Shown here one piece after another: positions 36,006-48,325 of a stretch of DNA of 64,000 nucleotides (the first letter of the stretch is position 1; every line of letters begins with the position of its first letter). The notes under the pieces were generated by a model that had not been told where the DNA came from, did not search any database, and saw nothing but the letters and a program-made list of their open reading frames with translations. A program made the translations under genes and the position numbers. The stretch is from Sepiola atlantica. Taxonomy: Eukaryota; Mollusca; Cephalopoda; Sepiida; Sepiolidae. The DNA lies in the NCBI GenBank assembly GCA_963556195.1, contig OY744520.1:1846001-1910000 (forward strand), given 5' to 3'.

Positions 36006-36465
36006 ATATCTCATTCAGCTCTGTCTTTGTTGTCATTGCCATTACGTTCTCCCTAACATCATTTATGACTCCATGTTCATTATTATTAAAAAGGTGGTAA
36101 TTGTTAATACAATTGTGGCCATTACCTGTTTATTTTAGTTAATTTAGCAATACACTAAGACTGTACGTATATGTGTGCGTGTGTGTTTTTTACATGTACC
36201 GGTAATATGTTTATATGTACCATTGTCTCCCTCCTATGCTACCAACTTATCAACCGATGACTCTTTCTGTCAGTAGATGTTTCTCTTGAACGAGCTTTTT
36301 TTCTTTTATTTTCTATAAGACGTGTTGCTAAAGGCGCTGATGAAGTGTTTTGGATTAGCTTTATCAAATTATGAAATGAAATAAAATAAAGTATTTCCAA
36401 ACTGTTTTGGAAACGATCGCACACCATACTGAACTTGATGTTCTAATTCTTGGAATTCATTAAAT

Positions 36466-36516
<51 letters not shown>
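36006..36516. repeat. spacer with hammerhead-like box and (TA)n
   Basis: CTGATGA at 36337-36343 (plus) is followed 29 nt later by GAAA without a clear stem. A TA tract occupies 36469-36516 and is the target of the mariner-type insertion. Confidence 0.7.
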
Positions 36517-36519
<3 letters not shown>

Positions 36520-37839
36520 GGTGACCCCTAAAAAACGGGCCTTAACTCTAATTAGGCCCCGTTTCTTAGTGTTTCGTCCGAATAAAATGAATTTTTGTTC
36601 ATAACTAGTTTATTATATTCAAAACATCACATCAAAACACTAGGGTCTTTGGGCTTTTTTTTCTCCGTTCTACAGCATGTGTTCTAGATGGCCTCCATTT
36701 AGCTCCGTGCATTTCTTGAGGCGCAGAACGAAGTTGTCCATGACGTTCTTACAGACTGAATTGGGAATGGCTCTCATCTCCTTTCTGATGGCTTCTTTGA
36801 GTTCTGTGATGGTTCTGGGTTTCCCTGCGTACACTCTGTCCTGAAGATAGCCCTAAAGGAAAAAAATCTGGGGGCTTAGGTCCGGGCTATGGGGTGGCCA
36901 CTCAAAATTAGTCTTGAGACTGATCACTCTGCCTCCAAAGTTCTTTTTCAGCCAATCTCGGGACAGGTTTGAGTTGTGAGAACTTTCCCCGTCTTGCTGG
37001 AACCAGAACTTGCTCATGAGCGACGGGTAGAGGGCTTGGAGCTCACTCTTGAAGGTTTTGAGGACCTCCACATACCGCTCCTTGGTGACTGTCACTGCTG
37101 CGCCAGATTCTTCGATGAAGATTGGTCCGATGATACCTCCGACCGCGATTGTAGCCCAGACCGTGCACTTACGAGAGTGCAGGGGCTTGGTGGCTACTTC
37201 ATTGGGTCTGGAGGACCCCCAGAAGACATTTGTCTTGGAGTTCGCCTTTCCGTCAAGATAGAAGTGTCCTTCATCTGAGGTCCAAAGGAGGTTAAGGAAA
37301 CCTGGTGTCTCCTCAATCTTATCGAGCATCTTGACTGCCATAGCGCTCCTCTGCTTCTTGTCTGAGGCTGTAAGGGTCTGCAGCGTCTGTATTCTGTATG
37401 GGTAAGCCCTGATATCGTTCACCAGCACTCTCACGAGAGATACCGAGTGACTGACTTCGCTTACGCACAGAGCGTTTCGGACTCTCCTGGAGAAACTCTC
37501 TCACACTTTCGACCAGCTCGGCTGTCCGCTTCTTGGGACGTCCCGAGTGGCTTGGACGGTTCTCACTGGCAGTGTTGAGGTTCTCTACGGTCCCATACTT
37601 CTCGAAGTGGTCCACCCAGTTCTGAATTCTTATTTTGGATGGAGCCTTTTCACATTCGAACTGATGCATGAAACTGTCCTGGGTTTTCTTAAACAAGCCT
37701 GTCTTGTAGTAACATTTAACATATCGTATTCTTTGTCCCAGCTTCCACTTATTCTGTCATGTCCTGTAAAATAAGGGCAATCGGTGAATAAATAAAGGAG
37801 ATATCACATAAAGTGTACACGGGGGTCCGTTTTTTTTGG

Positions 37840-37843
<4 letters not shown>
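36517..37843 (-). mobile_element. mariner/IS630-type transposon in a (TA)n tract
   Basis: Left end 'CAGGGTGACC' with 'TAAAAAACGGGCC' (36517 on) and right end, reverse complement of 37843, 'GTGACCAAAAAAAACGGACC', form imperfect terminal inverted repeats. Both ends abut TA tracts (36469-36516 and 37844-37888), as expected for TA target choice. The element is about 1.33 kb and holds one transposase gene on the minus strand. Confidence 0.85.
36670..37700 (-). pseudogene. mariner-type transposase, broken
   Basis: N-terminal part in frame 37696-37319: helix-turn-helix with 'SKIRIQNWVDHFEKYGTVEN' and 'GRPKKRTAELVESVREFL'. The catalytic part is in another frame, 37434-36853: 'LLWTSDEGHFYLDG' (first Asp), 'FWFQQDGESSH' (second Asp), 'WPPHSPDLSP' (third Asp, about 36 residues later). 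A frameshift lies between about 37434 and 37319. TAG at 36855-36853 replaces the Trp of FFLWGYL. The frame then reads 'GYLQDRVYAGKPRTITELKE' to a natural stop at 36672-36670. The transposase would cut and paste the element at TA sites, but this copy is dead. Confidence 0.85.

Positions 37844-37888
<45 letters not shown>
37844..37888. repeat. (TA)n microsatellite
   Basis: TA tract at the right end of the transposon, continuous in type with 36469-36516. Confidence 0.97.
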
Positions 37889-37893
<5 letters not shown>

Positions 37894-37951
37894 CAATATT
37901 ACAAACAACTTATGTCTACATATTTGTTATACTCGTTATGTACCCTAGTAT

Positions 37952-37979
37952 TTTCGGATCCATCCAGAACCATCTTCAG
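37952..37979 (-). ncRNA. hammerhead-ribozyme-like core (weak)
   Basis: Minus strand: CTGAAGA, a GG...CC flanked stretch with little pairing, then GAAAAT. A TA tract ends 64 nt downstream. Listed because it fits the recurrent arrangement seen elsewhere. Confidence 0.25.
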
Positions 37980-38129
37980 GGATGAACACAGCAAATATAT
38001 CGGAAAGTTCTAGCCTGAAACTCGAAAACTAATAGGGAATTTAGAAAGGATCAAAGAAAAGATATACAGACACAAGTGATCCGTAATATTTAATTAAATG
38101 TATATTATCGTTTTTATTTAAATGTTATG

Positions 38130-38204
<75 letters not shown>

Positions 38205-38794
38205 TTGATATGCAAATTACCATATAACACGGTAGTCTTAAGGGTAATATATATATATATATATTATTATTATTATGATTATTATTATTTATTTATGTAT
38301 ATATTAGTGAAATTGTAAGCTGAATTATTTCTACACTTGATTATTGGGGAAATAGTAGTTTTATCAGTACCATTGGAGAGCCATGAATATTATAACTGTC
38401 CTGTTTTTAAATCTCCGAAACAGTTACATGGTAAACAGCTGTTGATCCCCGTATTAATATTAGACACTTACGTTAAGGTCTCCTGTTTTTGTTTCACTGT
38501 TCGATACTTAATCCCCTGTTTTTATTTTATTTACTTACTATTATATTTTTTTATTTATGAATTTTCCAACGAATGTTCAGTCTGCAATATTTCGGATTTA
38601 GTTAGTTTCTCTGGGAATTTAACCTGCATTCCCTTTTCTTTTCTCTTTTTTTTTTGAATAACGCAAAGCTTCTTTAGACTATATATATATATATATATAT
38701 ATATAATGAGGGGAAGAGAGAGATAGAAAGAGAGAGAGAGAGAGAGAGAGAGTCATCAAACAACTTAGTCAATAAAACAGGTATATATTAGCAG
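37980..38794. repeat. (TA)n and (GA)n tracts, no gene
   Basis: TA tracts at about 38132-38200 and 38682-38706, ATT/TA mixture at 38250-38300, GA tract at about 38718-38752. A 106-codon frame (38337-38657) matches nothing known. Confidence 0.85.
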
Positions 38795-39075
38795 AAATGT
38801 TATATTTCTATTATAGAGCTTCATTTTTCATAAAACTTTAGGATTCGTAATATAATTTCTATAAAAGGATTTACTAGGATTCTCTGTAAGCTTCCCATCC
38901 TGTCCAGCCAGTTGGTTGGATTACTCGTTATCGACCAGGCCGGAGAAAAACGGACTGGAAGTTGCTTTTCATGTACATGCTCTTGCAAGTTAACGGGTTA
39001 CTGTCAATTGTCACGTATAGACAAAATGACAACCTTGCCATGCACAATAAAGGCTGATAAAAGTTCTGGATAAAT
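38795..39075 (+). repeat. dispersed repeat family C, copy 1
   Basis: Aligns with 42005-42235: 'GTAATATAATTTCTA', 'AAAAGGATTTA', 'AAGCTTCCCATC.TGTC', 'ATCGA.CAGG'. Confidence 0.7.
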
Positions 39076-39155
39076 GTATTGCCAATAAAGAAGGATATAA
39101 TTCCATATCTAATATCTATAAGATATCTATGACGAACATATATTATTATAGCATT

Positions 39156-39235
<80 letters not shown>

Positions 39236-39289
39236 TACATACATGCGTGTGTGTACATAATACATCGCTCAATAAGTCCCTGGCCTGAT
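39076..39289. repeat. (TA)n microsatellite with flanks
   Basis: TA tract 39158-39232; short CA/TG run after it. Confidence 0.95.
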
Positions 39290-39880
39290 ATATAGATAGC
39301 GCTACTAATAAAAAATGCATAAAATAAAAATTTCGTGTGTTGATAAACCATTGCTTTCCGATGGGAAAAATATTCCTCAATCAAAGCAAAAACTTGATAA
39401 GTGTTATTCGGACTCTGTTTCGTCAGAAACAACGGTTAAGGGGTGGTATGCTGACTTTAAACGCGGTCGTACAGACAAGAATGATGCTGAAAGGTCAGGT
39501 CGCCAAAATTCGTCAGATGTTCCAGCAAAGATAAAAACGTCTACGAACTCATTCTGGCCGATGTGCCCCTTAGATTTACTTTCGGTAGCCTCGTAACTCT
39601 CGCTTCTCTTATTTTGTCCTTTAGTCCTCACATTCCATGAGCGATGAAGGGGGAAAATGGCTGTTTTCTGGGTCGGAATCTATCTAACTAACACTTATCG
39701 TTGGTTAGTTGTTTTGACATGGAAGTAGTGTTTTTTAGCTCCTTACATCAAGTGGCTTCATGCCTTATTCGGAGCGATTTCCATAAAAAGATAGAACTTG
39801 CGTGAGATAACAAAGAAGTTGAACATATCAGAAGGAAGTGTATTCACCATTTTCCATGACCGAATAGACTTGAAAAGCGA
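39290..39880 (+). pseudogene. mariner transposase N-terminal region, interrupted
   Basis: Plus frame 39315-39560 reads 'DKCYSDSVSSETTVKGWYAD', 'FKRGRTDKNDAERSGRQN' and 'DVPAKIK', the first helix-turn-helix and linker of mariner transposases. After about 230 bp of unrelated sequence it resumes near 39817 as 'EITKKLNISEGSVFTIFHD', the second helix-turn-helix. The DDD catalytic domain is missing and a TA tract follows at 39901. Same family as 23780-24130. Start and end motifs of the transposon are not certain. Confidence 0.8.
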
Positions 39881-39897
39881 CACATCTGTCTGTTGAT

Positions 39898-39900
<3 letters not shown>

Positions 39901-39964
<64 letters not shown>
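39901..39964. repeat. (TA)n microsatellite
   Basis: Uninterrupted TA tract directly after the mariner fragment. Confidence 0.97.
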
Positions 39965-39968
<4 letters not shown>

Positions 39969-40253
39969 AAGAGAACTCGCTAAAAAATAAAATGAAAAAA
40001 TTAAGAGGTAGTAAACTTTGTCTTACATACATATTTATTTATTTTAACACTATACATTGTTATGTTTTCTTTAGCCGCGCTTACATACATAACGTTATTT
40101 TCTGACCCAAAAGTCCATTACCATCGGACGATAGAGAGGAAAAAAGAAAAAAAAAAAGAAAAACACTGCTTTGACAAAGATAATTTATATCTCGAAAGTG
40201 CAGATTAAAATAAATTTTATTGATTTTAACACTACACGTTGTTATGTTAAACA

Positions 40254-40297
<44 letters not shown>

Positions 40298-40299
40298 GA
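39965..40299. repeat. diverged direct repeat and (TA)n
   Basis: 'TTTTAACACTATACATTG' + 'TTATGTT' at about 40040 recurs at about 40222 with few changes. TA tract 40257-40297. Confidence 0.7.
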
Positions 40300-40560
40300 A
40301 GCAATCCAACAAAAGATATAAGCGTCAACTAATATCTTATAATTAGTGAAACATCCGGATAAAAAAACTGAAGCTCAATATACTGGATAGAGCATTAATA
40401 TTATAATATAAAATGAAGTAATAAAATAAGGTGTCAATCAAATTTTATTAGAATTCAAAGTTCATGCAAAGCATCCTTAAGTCCTTAGCTCATGAGTTTT
40501 CAAAGATAATTCTTCTCTTCAGAGGACCATTACCGCAGTTATACTACTACAGGCAATAAA
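40300..40560 (-). repeat. dispersed repeat family D, copy 1, with hammerhead-like core
   Basis: Aligns with 42355-42600 ('AGCTCAATATA.TG.ATAGAG', 'AGAGGACCATTACCGCA'). On the minus strand, 40522-40496, it contains CTGAAGA, stem AAGA/TCTT, then GAAAAC. A TA tract lies about 200 nt further 3'. Confidence 0.65.
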
Positions 40561-41294
40561 ATTACGCTTTGAAAATATATAAAATTATATACACAAATAT
40601 ACAAAAATACATAACATCAAACATATCAATCCAAAAACATACTTTTGTTGAATCCATACAGTCCATCCAGGTCATACAAGTTGAGAAGCATAATCAGGAA
40701 GGACAATACTCCAAGATACAAACAGCAGTCCAAATATGTGAAATTGAAGGGGCCGGCAAGGTTATCCAGTCGCGAAATGTGTCCATATTCAATGTTAATG
40801 ATAAATAAATCAATCAAAATAATACAAAAAGTCCAATCAAAGTTCCGAGATCCCAACATGTGCAACTCTAATCAAATCCAAATTCGTTGTTTAATTAGAA
40901 AACCAGCTAAATCCGAATTGAGCAAAACAAGACGGACTCCCATCACATCTAGCCAGAAGAGCGAAAAATATATAAGTGATCTTCTCACCAGACATGACAA
41001 ATCTCTAACGAACAGAAGGCGATATTAAATTGTCTACATCTCAGAATGACTTCAACGGGTTCAAGATTATGTCTGTCCTACTTCCTGTTTGACAGGTTCA
41101 AGAAAAGACAGCAACATACAACCCCGCCATCCATCCCACCCAAATTAGGTTTTCACTGTCTGGGTCAGTAAGCTTATTCCATGTCAAAAGGGAAAGGAGC
41201 TAAGAAGTTAAAAGAAAACTAAAAGGGAGTTAGGAAAATTAGGTCAAGTCATCACGTACCCATCCAAAAGTATTACTTAAAATCTGGCTTACAG
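40561..41294. other. no gene seen
   Basis: Open frames of 79-127 codons in this block (for example 40645-41028) show no recognisable domain. Confidence 0.4.
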
Positions 41295-41613
41295 TAAAAA
41301 ACCGACTTCACAAATCCAGCCCCATCAAGTAATTTAGAATATTTATGAAGTTAAAAATTACGAAGTTATTAAATTAGGGCAGGTTAAACTTTTTTAATTG
41401 GGGAATGTCAGGCCTTGAGTTGGAATTCCTGGGCTGATGGGATTGAATCTTAAATTAAACTACTAATAATTTCTAGCCTGTTAAAATTAAATCTTAAAAA
41501 TTAAATCTTGAATTAAACTATAAAATTATTGGAATTTAATAACTTCGTAATTTTTAACTTCATAAATATTCTAAATTACTTGATGGGGCTGGATTTGTGA
41601 AGTCGGTTTTTTA
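41295..41613. repeat. 81-bp perfect inverted repeat, 157-bp spacer
   Basis: Arms 41295-41375 and 41533-41613 are exact reverse complements over all 81 bases by direct reading. The outer ends read TAAAAAACCGAC and GTCGGTTTTTTA. The spacer is 157 bp of AT-rich sequence with internal 'TTAAATCTTAAA' repeats. No ORF. It could be a foldback/MITE element or a recent inverted duplication. A transcript would form a long hairpin. Confidence 0.95.
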
Positions 41614-41626
41614 TTAATTAATAACT

Positions 41627-41630
<4 letters not shown>

Positions 41631-41693
<63 letters not shown>

Positions 41694-41920
41694 GTATATA
41701 TATATACATATTTATATATATATGTTTATGTATATATATATATACATATGTATATATATATATTTATATATATATTTATATATACATATTTATATATATA
41801 TATTTATATATATTTATATATATATATATTTATATATATATATATTTATATATATATTTATATATATATGTATATTTATATATATATATATTTATATATA
41901 TATATCTATATATATAATAT
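41631..41920. repeat. long imperfect (TA)n with TATTTA units
   Basis: Pure TA to about 41688, then TA with regular ATTTATATAT interruptions. Confidence 0.97.
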
Positions 41921-42004
41921 TTGTATATATGTAATTTCAGCCGTGCCATTGCTAACCAACAAAGATTTATTGTTTTTAGGTACATTTAAACAGGTTATAG
42001 AATG

Positions 42005-42235
42005 CTATGTTATAGCTAAATTTTACATAATTCTCCAGAAAGTGTAATATAATTTCTAATAAAAGGATTTAATTGGTTTGTCAGGTAAGCTTCCCATCTT
42101 GTCAGATTATTCGATATCGAGCAGGTCTCAGGAAAATGTATTGGAATTTGATTTGCACGCACATGTTCTTGTAAGTTAGCGGATTACAGTCATGTTCCAC
42201 AAATGACAACACAGACATAGGCTATAAGGGGGGGA
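42005..42235 (+). repeat. dispersed repeat family C, copy 2
   Basis: Matches 38795-39075. Confidence 0.7.
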
Positions 42236-42271
42236 CCTAGAAAGTGTTCTTGAACAAAGAAACAGGCGAAT

Positions 42272-42304
42272 CTATATATATATATATATAGATAGATAGA
42301 GAGA

Positions 42305-42352
<48 letters not shown>
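42272..42352. repeat. (TA)n then (GA)n microsatellite
   Basis: TA units, GATA units, then GA units to 42352. Confidence 0.97.
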
Positions 42353-42354
<2 letters not shown>

Positions 42355-42355
<1 letters not shown>

Positions 42356-42600
42356 ACATAATGCTTAAAATTTATAAATAATATCTTTAACAAGTAGACT
42401 ATCTGGATCAAAACAAAGCTCAATATAGTGTATAGAGCAATAATATTAATTGAATGACATAACATAATGATAAATTAATCAGATTCTATTAAAGTTAAAA
42501 ACAAGAAGTCATATTGCGTCCTTAATATTTTCAATATTTCAATATTTCAAAGAAAATCTTCTCCTCAGAGGACCATTACCGCAATGAGTTAAGCTTATCT
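42355..42600 (-). repeat. dispersed repeat family D, copy 2, with hammerhead-like core
   Basis: Matches 40300-40560. On the minus strand, 42568-42545, it contains CTGAGGA, an AAGA..TCTT stem and GAAA. The TA/GA tract lies on its 3' side. Confidence 0.65.
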
Positions 42601-43270
42601 TGATATTCTTGGTAATGGTTTGTTAATAAATACTATATACATTCCATAAAAAGCACCTATATAGAAGAAATTTTTTTAATAGTTGATTGAATGGACGGTT
42701 GACACAATGTGACTAGCTCTATAATGCTCTGCTTAAATGAGTTTCGCACCCTAACGACCTAAATAAACATTGATGTAACTTTAGTAAAAAATAAATTATC
42801 TTCAAATAAACTGGAACTTTATAAATAAATTATAGTACATATTAAATATTTTAGGAAATATTACCGAATTAAAATTTAAAAATTGTTCGCATTAATTTTT
42901 TAGGAGATACTAGCTTTGAACGAAAAAAATCAAAATGGCGGATTAGTTGGATCTCACACGTGTGAATGTTTGCTCTCAATTTTTTGTTTGTTTTTTTTGT
43001 TTGTTTTCACCCTAAAATGAAACTGATGTATAGTGTAGGTGTTTTCAAGACACTCTAATCCAAGAACTCTTTTATTATTTGTGAACTTTTTCTGATGATG
43101 TTGTAGTGTTGCAGAGACGATATTGACTTACAAATGTTGTTTGACACAAGACAAATGAAACGGACCGTTAAATATATCTCACAGAAATTGTAAATTTTTG
43201 GAAATGTGAAAAAATAAAAATAAAAGTAATAAAACAAACCATGGTTATTGGAATATAATAAAAACTGTCC

Positions 43271-43274
<4 letters not shown>
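42601..43274. other. no gene seen
   Basis: AT-rich; no recognised feature. Confidence 0.4.

Positions 43275-43348
<74 letters not shown>
43275..43348. repeat. (TA)n microsatellite
   Basis: Uninterrupted TA tract. Confidence 0.97.
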
Positions 43349-43350
<2 letters not shown>

Positions 43351-43717
43351 CATCCCAGTACGGGTATAGTTAATTTCATCAACAGAAACGTTTTGCACCA
43401 AATTAATGTCCGTTTACAAATCAAGATTAGGATTGTAGACGTAAGGTTTAATATCATTATGATACTAAAACTCATTTCTAGTATTCTTATTTAGTTTCGA
43501 TTAAAATCAATTACATGATTCCGCTTCCAGAAAATGTTTAAAATTAAATGCTAAACTGAAGGGGTCTTAAGGATAAACTGACATTCAAGGAATCTGATTA
43601 AATTGGTGTTTCATGAATATGAATACAAATCTGATATATTTGATTTTTCGATTGGGACATTGTGCCAATATTATGTCATATATATTAATATATAAACTAT
43701 AGCTATCCACCACACGT
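43349..43717. other. no gene seen
   Basis: AT-rich; TA-rich patch at 43677-43700. Confidence 0.4.
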
Positions 43718-43743
43718 GTTTCGCTGTATGTACAGCTCTTCAG
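43718..43743 (-). ncRNA. hammerhead-ribozyme-like core, strong stem II
   Basis: Minus strand: CTGAAGA (43743-43737), perfect GCTGT/ACAGC stem around ATGT-type loop, then GAAAC with no extra base, exactly as in the hammerhead core. The 8-nt palindrome ACACGTGT follows and could make stem III in a dimer. The next base is G, so cleavage at the normal site is not expected. A TA-rich stretch begins about 20 nt further 3'. Confidence 0.5.
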
Positions 43744-44454
43744 CCTGACTGACTATGGCAAGATTCGAAAGAGAAAGCCACTTTATGTTGATTCACTTAC
43801 TAAGTGATTGATAGAGTTAACTCCCTTACATGCATTATTTAAGGACGTATATATTTATTTATAGATAAAATATAGCTATCAACGTTTTATCTATGAATAC
43901 ATATATACTCCCCTAAGTGGACGACGTAATTACCGTAAATCTGTTAGATGTATTATAATCATGAAAGATCAGAAAGTTGTACTTGTATTTTTCACTATAA
44001 TCAAATCATGTAAAAATATTGGTCTTCGATCTCATCTATCACGCAAACATAATACAAGTCATATGGTGATGGGAGAGTGACGAAATTCGCAGATACAATC
44101 TCTTATAATTTTGCACAAAAGCAGCATTAATTAAACGCTTGATGTTTGTTTGCCACATTTGCTACACGTCATGAATATCCGGAGTTTGTCTAAATTGCTA
44201 CCTACGAAGTCACAGACGATGAAGAGATGACAGCGGAGAAACCAGATAGGACGATAATCACCATCGTTATTATATTGACATACATATATTTCTACACAGT
44301 GGCCGTTGCTTTTTACAGGGTACTTCGGTTTTGCGTAGCAAAATAATATATTTAATGAATGAAGAATATGTATACATATGAATGTTGATGAAGCTCGAAC
44401 ATAGAAAGATACAGGAAGTGAAAGCATACAGACACTGCCCTAACACACCGTGTC
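43744..44454. other. no gene seen
   Basis: No recognised feature. Confidence 0.4.
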
Positions 44455-44908
44455 TAAGGTTTCTCTGTACAGTGATCTGTCAGGGAACCCTTACATGAGA
44501 GTACTTCCCCCTACAAGTAAACCCTTACAAAATATTCAAAATAACATAGTATTCGAAGCTTAAATAAGATTCCATCACACTGGCTTATCCGAGGAATAGT
44601 GCACCATCTCCAAGTAATGTTGCCTCTAGTAACATCATTTAGCTGAATACTCCACCAGACTAGATTAATTCTTGTCCTGCCATCCGGTAAGACCAAGAAA
44701 TCATAAGAAAGATATACTATAACGTACTTAACTGGTCAATTGGGAGAGAGAAATTAAAGTTTCTTCACTTCTTTACTAACTCAACGTTTGTACAGGTAAA
44801 GGAATACTTTAATAAAACATTCGGATATCTATGTATCTCACGTAGAGATCAAGTGTTAGCCAAAGGAAGAGCTCCCTTGATTTCTGAGAACTTCGACTGA
44901 AGTAAAAT
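44455..44908 (+). repeat. dispersed repeat family B, copy 2
   Basis: Matches 2325-2805 in the same orientation over about 450 bp. Confidence 0.75.
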
Positions 44909-47344
44909 GAAACCAAAAAAAGACAACTGCTATTGATATATAGATTACTAGCTTATTGTATTCTTTATGCTGCCCCGTATATTTATTCAAACCTTTTGAT
45001 GTGGGGTCCATTTGAAGCTTCTTATACCGTTAAACAAAATATCTCGGTGTTTGACTGTTACTTACAGAGCGTTCTGTTTTATTACTTTGGTTAAATCAGC
45101 TACAGTTGCGACTTTGATACCAGGCACTTCCAGGCTACTTTTACAGTTGAGTGAGTAATTGGAGTTTCAATTGTTACTTATACATATTTTGCTTTATTAT
45201 ATTTAAATAAAGTAGCTTGTCGACCGACAGCATTCTCAGGGCTATAACCTCCACATTGTTTCTATGGTGTTGTGGTCGCGAAAACAGGCAGTTTTTTTCA
45301 ATAACCACTAACCCGACCAAACCAATTCCTATTCTATATATTCTATAGTCGGCCCGGGGCTATATTACTGACATTATGTACTATACACATGCACATATAT
45401 CGATTATTTTAATCGATATAGTAATATCTATACCACTTATTGATGTTCTGACCCACTAAACCGAATAATATAATCAATATTTTGAATATATTTTAAACTT
45501 GAACTGCTTTTCTTATCGGTTACCAAACAGTAATGCTCATTCGACCATTTTAATTTATATTCTGTTATCATTCTATCATTCGATCTTTCAAAACACTATA
45601 ATTATTTCTTGCTAATACATCAAATAGTTTATTGCAAAACGATCGATTGCTCACGCATTTATCAGTATTTTACAATCAAGACAATCTTAGCATTTTCAAT
45701 TTAAATATAAAAATTGGTTTCTATAATCTCTAAGCATTTTATAAGTCAACACCTTTTTTGTTATACACAAAATTGCGTGCTTGTACGTGTGTAACTAAAA
45801 CCCGCACCACCCTCCACTTTATAATAAAGAGCAATGTGTATTTATTAGTAAATATATATATCCGTCCCGTCCCAAAAGGCTGCCCGACAAATGGGAAAAC
45901 GCATAATCAGACGTTTTCTTTCTTTATTGTCCTGCTTTCTATACCGATTTATACGTTGTTGTTTTTCTTTACTTTTTCTTTTTTTAAACTATCCAGTTTG
46001 GGACGTTTTCTTTCGTTCTTCTTTCTCTATGTGAGCGACGATTTAATTTCATTTTAACCATTTTAGTTCCGTTAACATCTGGCATCATTTTTAAAGTCTA
46101 GCCACCCCTGCATCCCAGTAACCAAAGTAAGAAAATTAAAGGAAGACACTTAAAAAATACACAGTCATGATTGGTCATGTTTCTTTTCTTTAGGTCATTA
46201 GAAATGACTCGCGTTTTGTTTCAACTCGGGAGAGTTCAGTGCTATCCTATTGACATAAAACAAGCAACAGAAAGACTGACATTGGAAAGCAAATAGCAAA
46301 TCACACAACCCGCGCCGTCGGAAATGAATTCGGAAAAAATCCCCTCTCTAAATAAAAGTAAGTCATTCATTTCGCGTGAATCAGATGATTGTAGTGTTGG
46401 CATTGTTACAATTATTTCTAGAAAGTGATCGGGTACTTACAGAACTTGAAATACCCAGGTCGTCAGTCCGTGTCGTTATCCACTTAACCACCGTCACGTC
46501 CTTAAATAAAAGTCAACAGTAAGTGTTTTGTAGATCATCAGAATGATAATAATAATTTATATATAAAACATTAACGCAATTGGTTTTATATGACTATTGT
46601 TGTAAAAACTTGTTAAGTAAACTTTTTTCTGTCATTTTCGACAGGGGGACTTCATTAGTTGTTATATAGTTAGGTTGTCCGCAATCAAGAACACATTTAT
46701 ACAAGATATAACAATTTTTTTTTTCTAGACAAGCCTTGAAATAAAACAAATTTATTTTTCAGTTCGTGATACTTGTTGTAAGTTGAAAGGAATATCTAAC
46801 AGGTTAGTAAGAGTTTGTTAGAAAAGATTCTCCCAGCATAATATCAAGGAAGGATGTGAGATTTGCCTGGCTTACAGGTGGATTAGCTCTTGTCACATAT
46901 CCGTCTATGTCGACAATCGCGTTCTCGCTCATTCTTCTATCTTCACTCCTATTAGTTTTATCACCCTGCGCACATCGACCTTCCGTAACCAATAACATAC
47001 AACGGTAATATACACTTCGTCTTATCCTTGACTTTCCCCAACGTCACCTAATATATGACAAAGGGGGAAATAAAATTACTTAAAATTAGTTACCATACCC
47101 GACATTCAATATATTAAAAAATTTAAATAGTGGGGTTACGTAACACTATATTTATTAAAAACTATTTTGAGGGTTTGGTCATCTGTATGTTTACAAATAT
47201 TCAAATACAAAAAACTCTATTATATCAAGGTTGGTATTGCTACTGAAACAATAAGACAACTATGTTTATTCACATCAATTATGAACAGACTTTGGTGTGA
47301 TATGCTTTTTTGTTTCAGAATGTTTGAGATGAAGATTCATAATC
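44909..47344. other. no gene seen (2.4 kb)
   Basis: AT-rich sequence without recognised coding, RNA or repeat features. Chance ORFs reach about 99 codons (45758-46057). Confidence 0.4.
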
Positions 47345-47530
47345 TGTATGATTGAGACTACTGTTTTTAATCATGGATGTTATCCTCAGAACGTTTCTGC
47401 CGATGTAACCTTGATACAATATTCAGATGTATCTTGTCGAACTAACAAATCTTTATGTCGAACTCGGGAATGTGTATTGAATTTCGAACGGAATTCTTTA
47501 TTTAATTAACGGGTGTAGCTTTGACTGGAT
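47345..47530 (+). repeat. family E fragment
   Basis: 'GGATGTTATCCTCAGAACG', 'GTCGAACTCGGGAATGTGTA' and 'ATTTCGAACGGAATTC' match the other family E copies. No right arm or SINE body here. Confidence 0.65.
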
Positions 47531-48243
47531 GAAAGTAATTATTGATTGTATTATTTGTATCACCCGTAATTTATTTGATAAAGAGATTTATCTCGGAATA
47601 TCAATGAAAATTGTACGAATCACTATAAACATCTACATCATATTAATTTCATTTTATTTTAACATATTCATCGATAGGGCTAATAGTCATCCACATATAG
47701 CTGTGTTGTCGTCTACGACTAACCAGTGTGGCTAGACTCAGCGAGTGTATCCACCTCTACATCTGAAATCAGAGCGGCTGCCCCCATATATATATATTTT
47801 TTTAATAATGTTTTTAATAAATATTATATTTGATATTCATATACATATATATACATATACATATATATATATATATATTTATATACATATGTATATTTAT
47901 ATGTATATAAGAAATATTTCAACTTCATGAAAAATTATCATCAATATGACTAGAGAAAACTGTTCCGCCGAATACTGGACACCATTCACCATTGGCTTTC
48001 AAAATCTAACGTTCTAACCGTGGGAGAGAAATACATTCTATTTATCGTTAACAACATAATAAGCCTTAAATAATGTTTTATTTACTAGGGAAGGAACTTT
48101 GCTTTATTGCTTAGATATAAAGCTTTTGATATTTCTCTCAAAGTGCGTGTCCTTTAAGGCAGCTTGAATAATTACTTATGGATTTTTAAAACAAATATTC
48201 GTTTCAATCTCCATATACATATGCAGTGTAATGTAGTGCTTTT

Positions 48244-48245
<2 letters not shown>
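47531..48245. repeat. no gene; (TA)-rich patch
   Basis: A TA-rich stretch with ACATATA units at about 47785-47910. The rest has no recognised feature. Confidence 0.6.

Positions 48246-48323
<78 letters not shown>
48246..48323. repeat. (TA)n microsatellite
   Basis: Uninterrupted TA tract. Confidence 0.97.

Positions 48324-48325
<2 letters not shown>

Noticed and set aside
35680..36100. Poly-isoleucine frames on both strands
   Set aside because: Translation of (TTA)n/(ATT)n.
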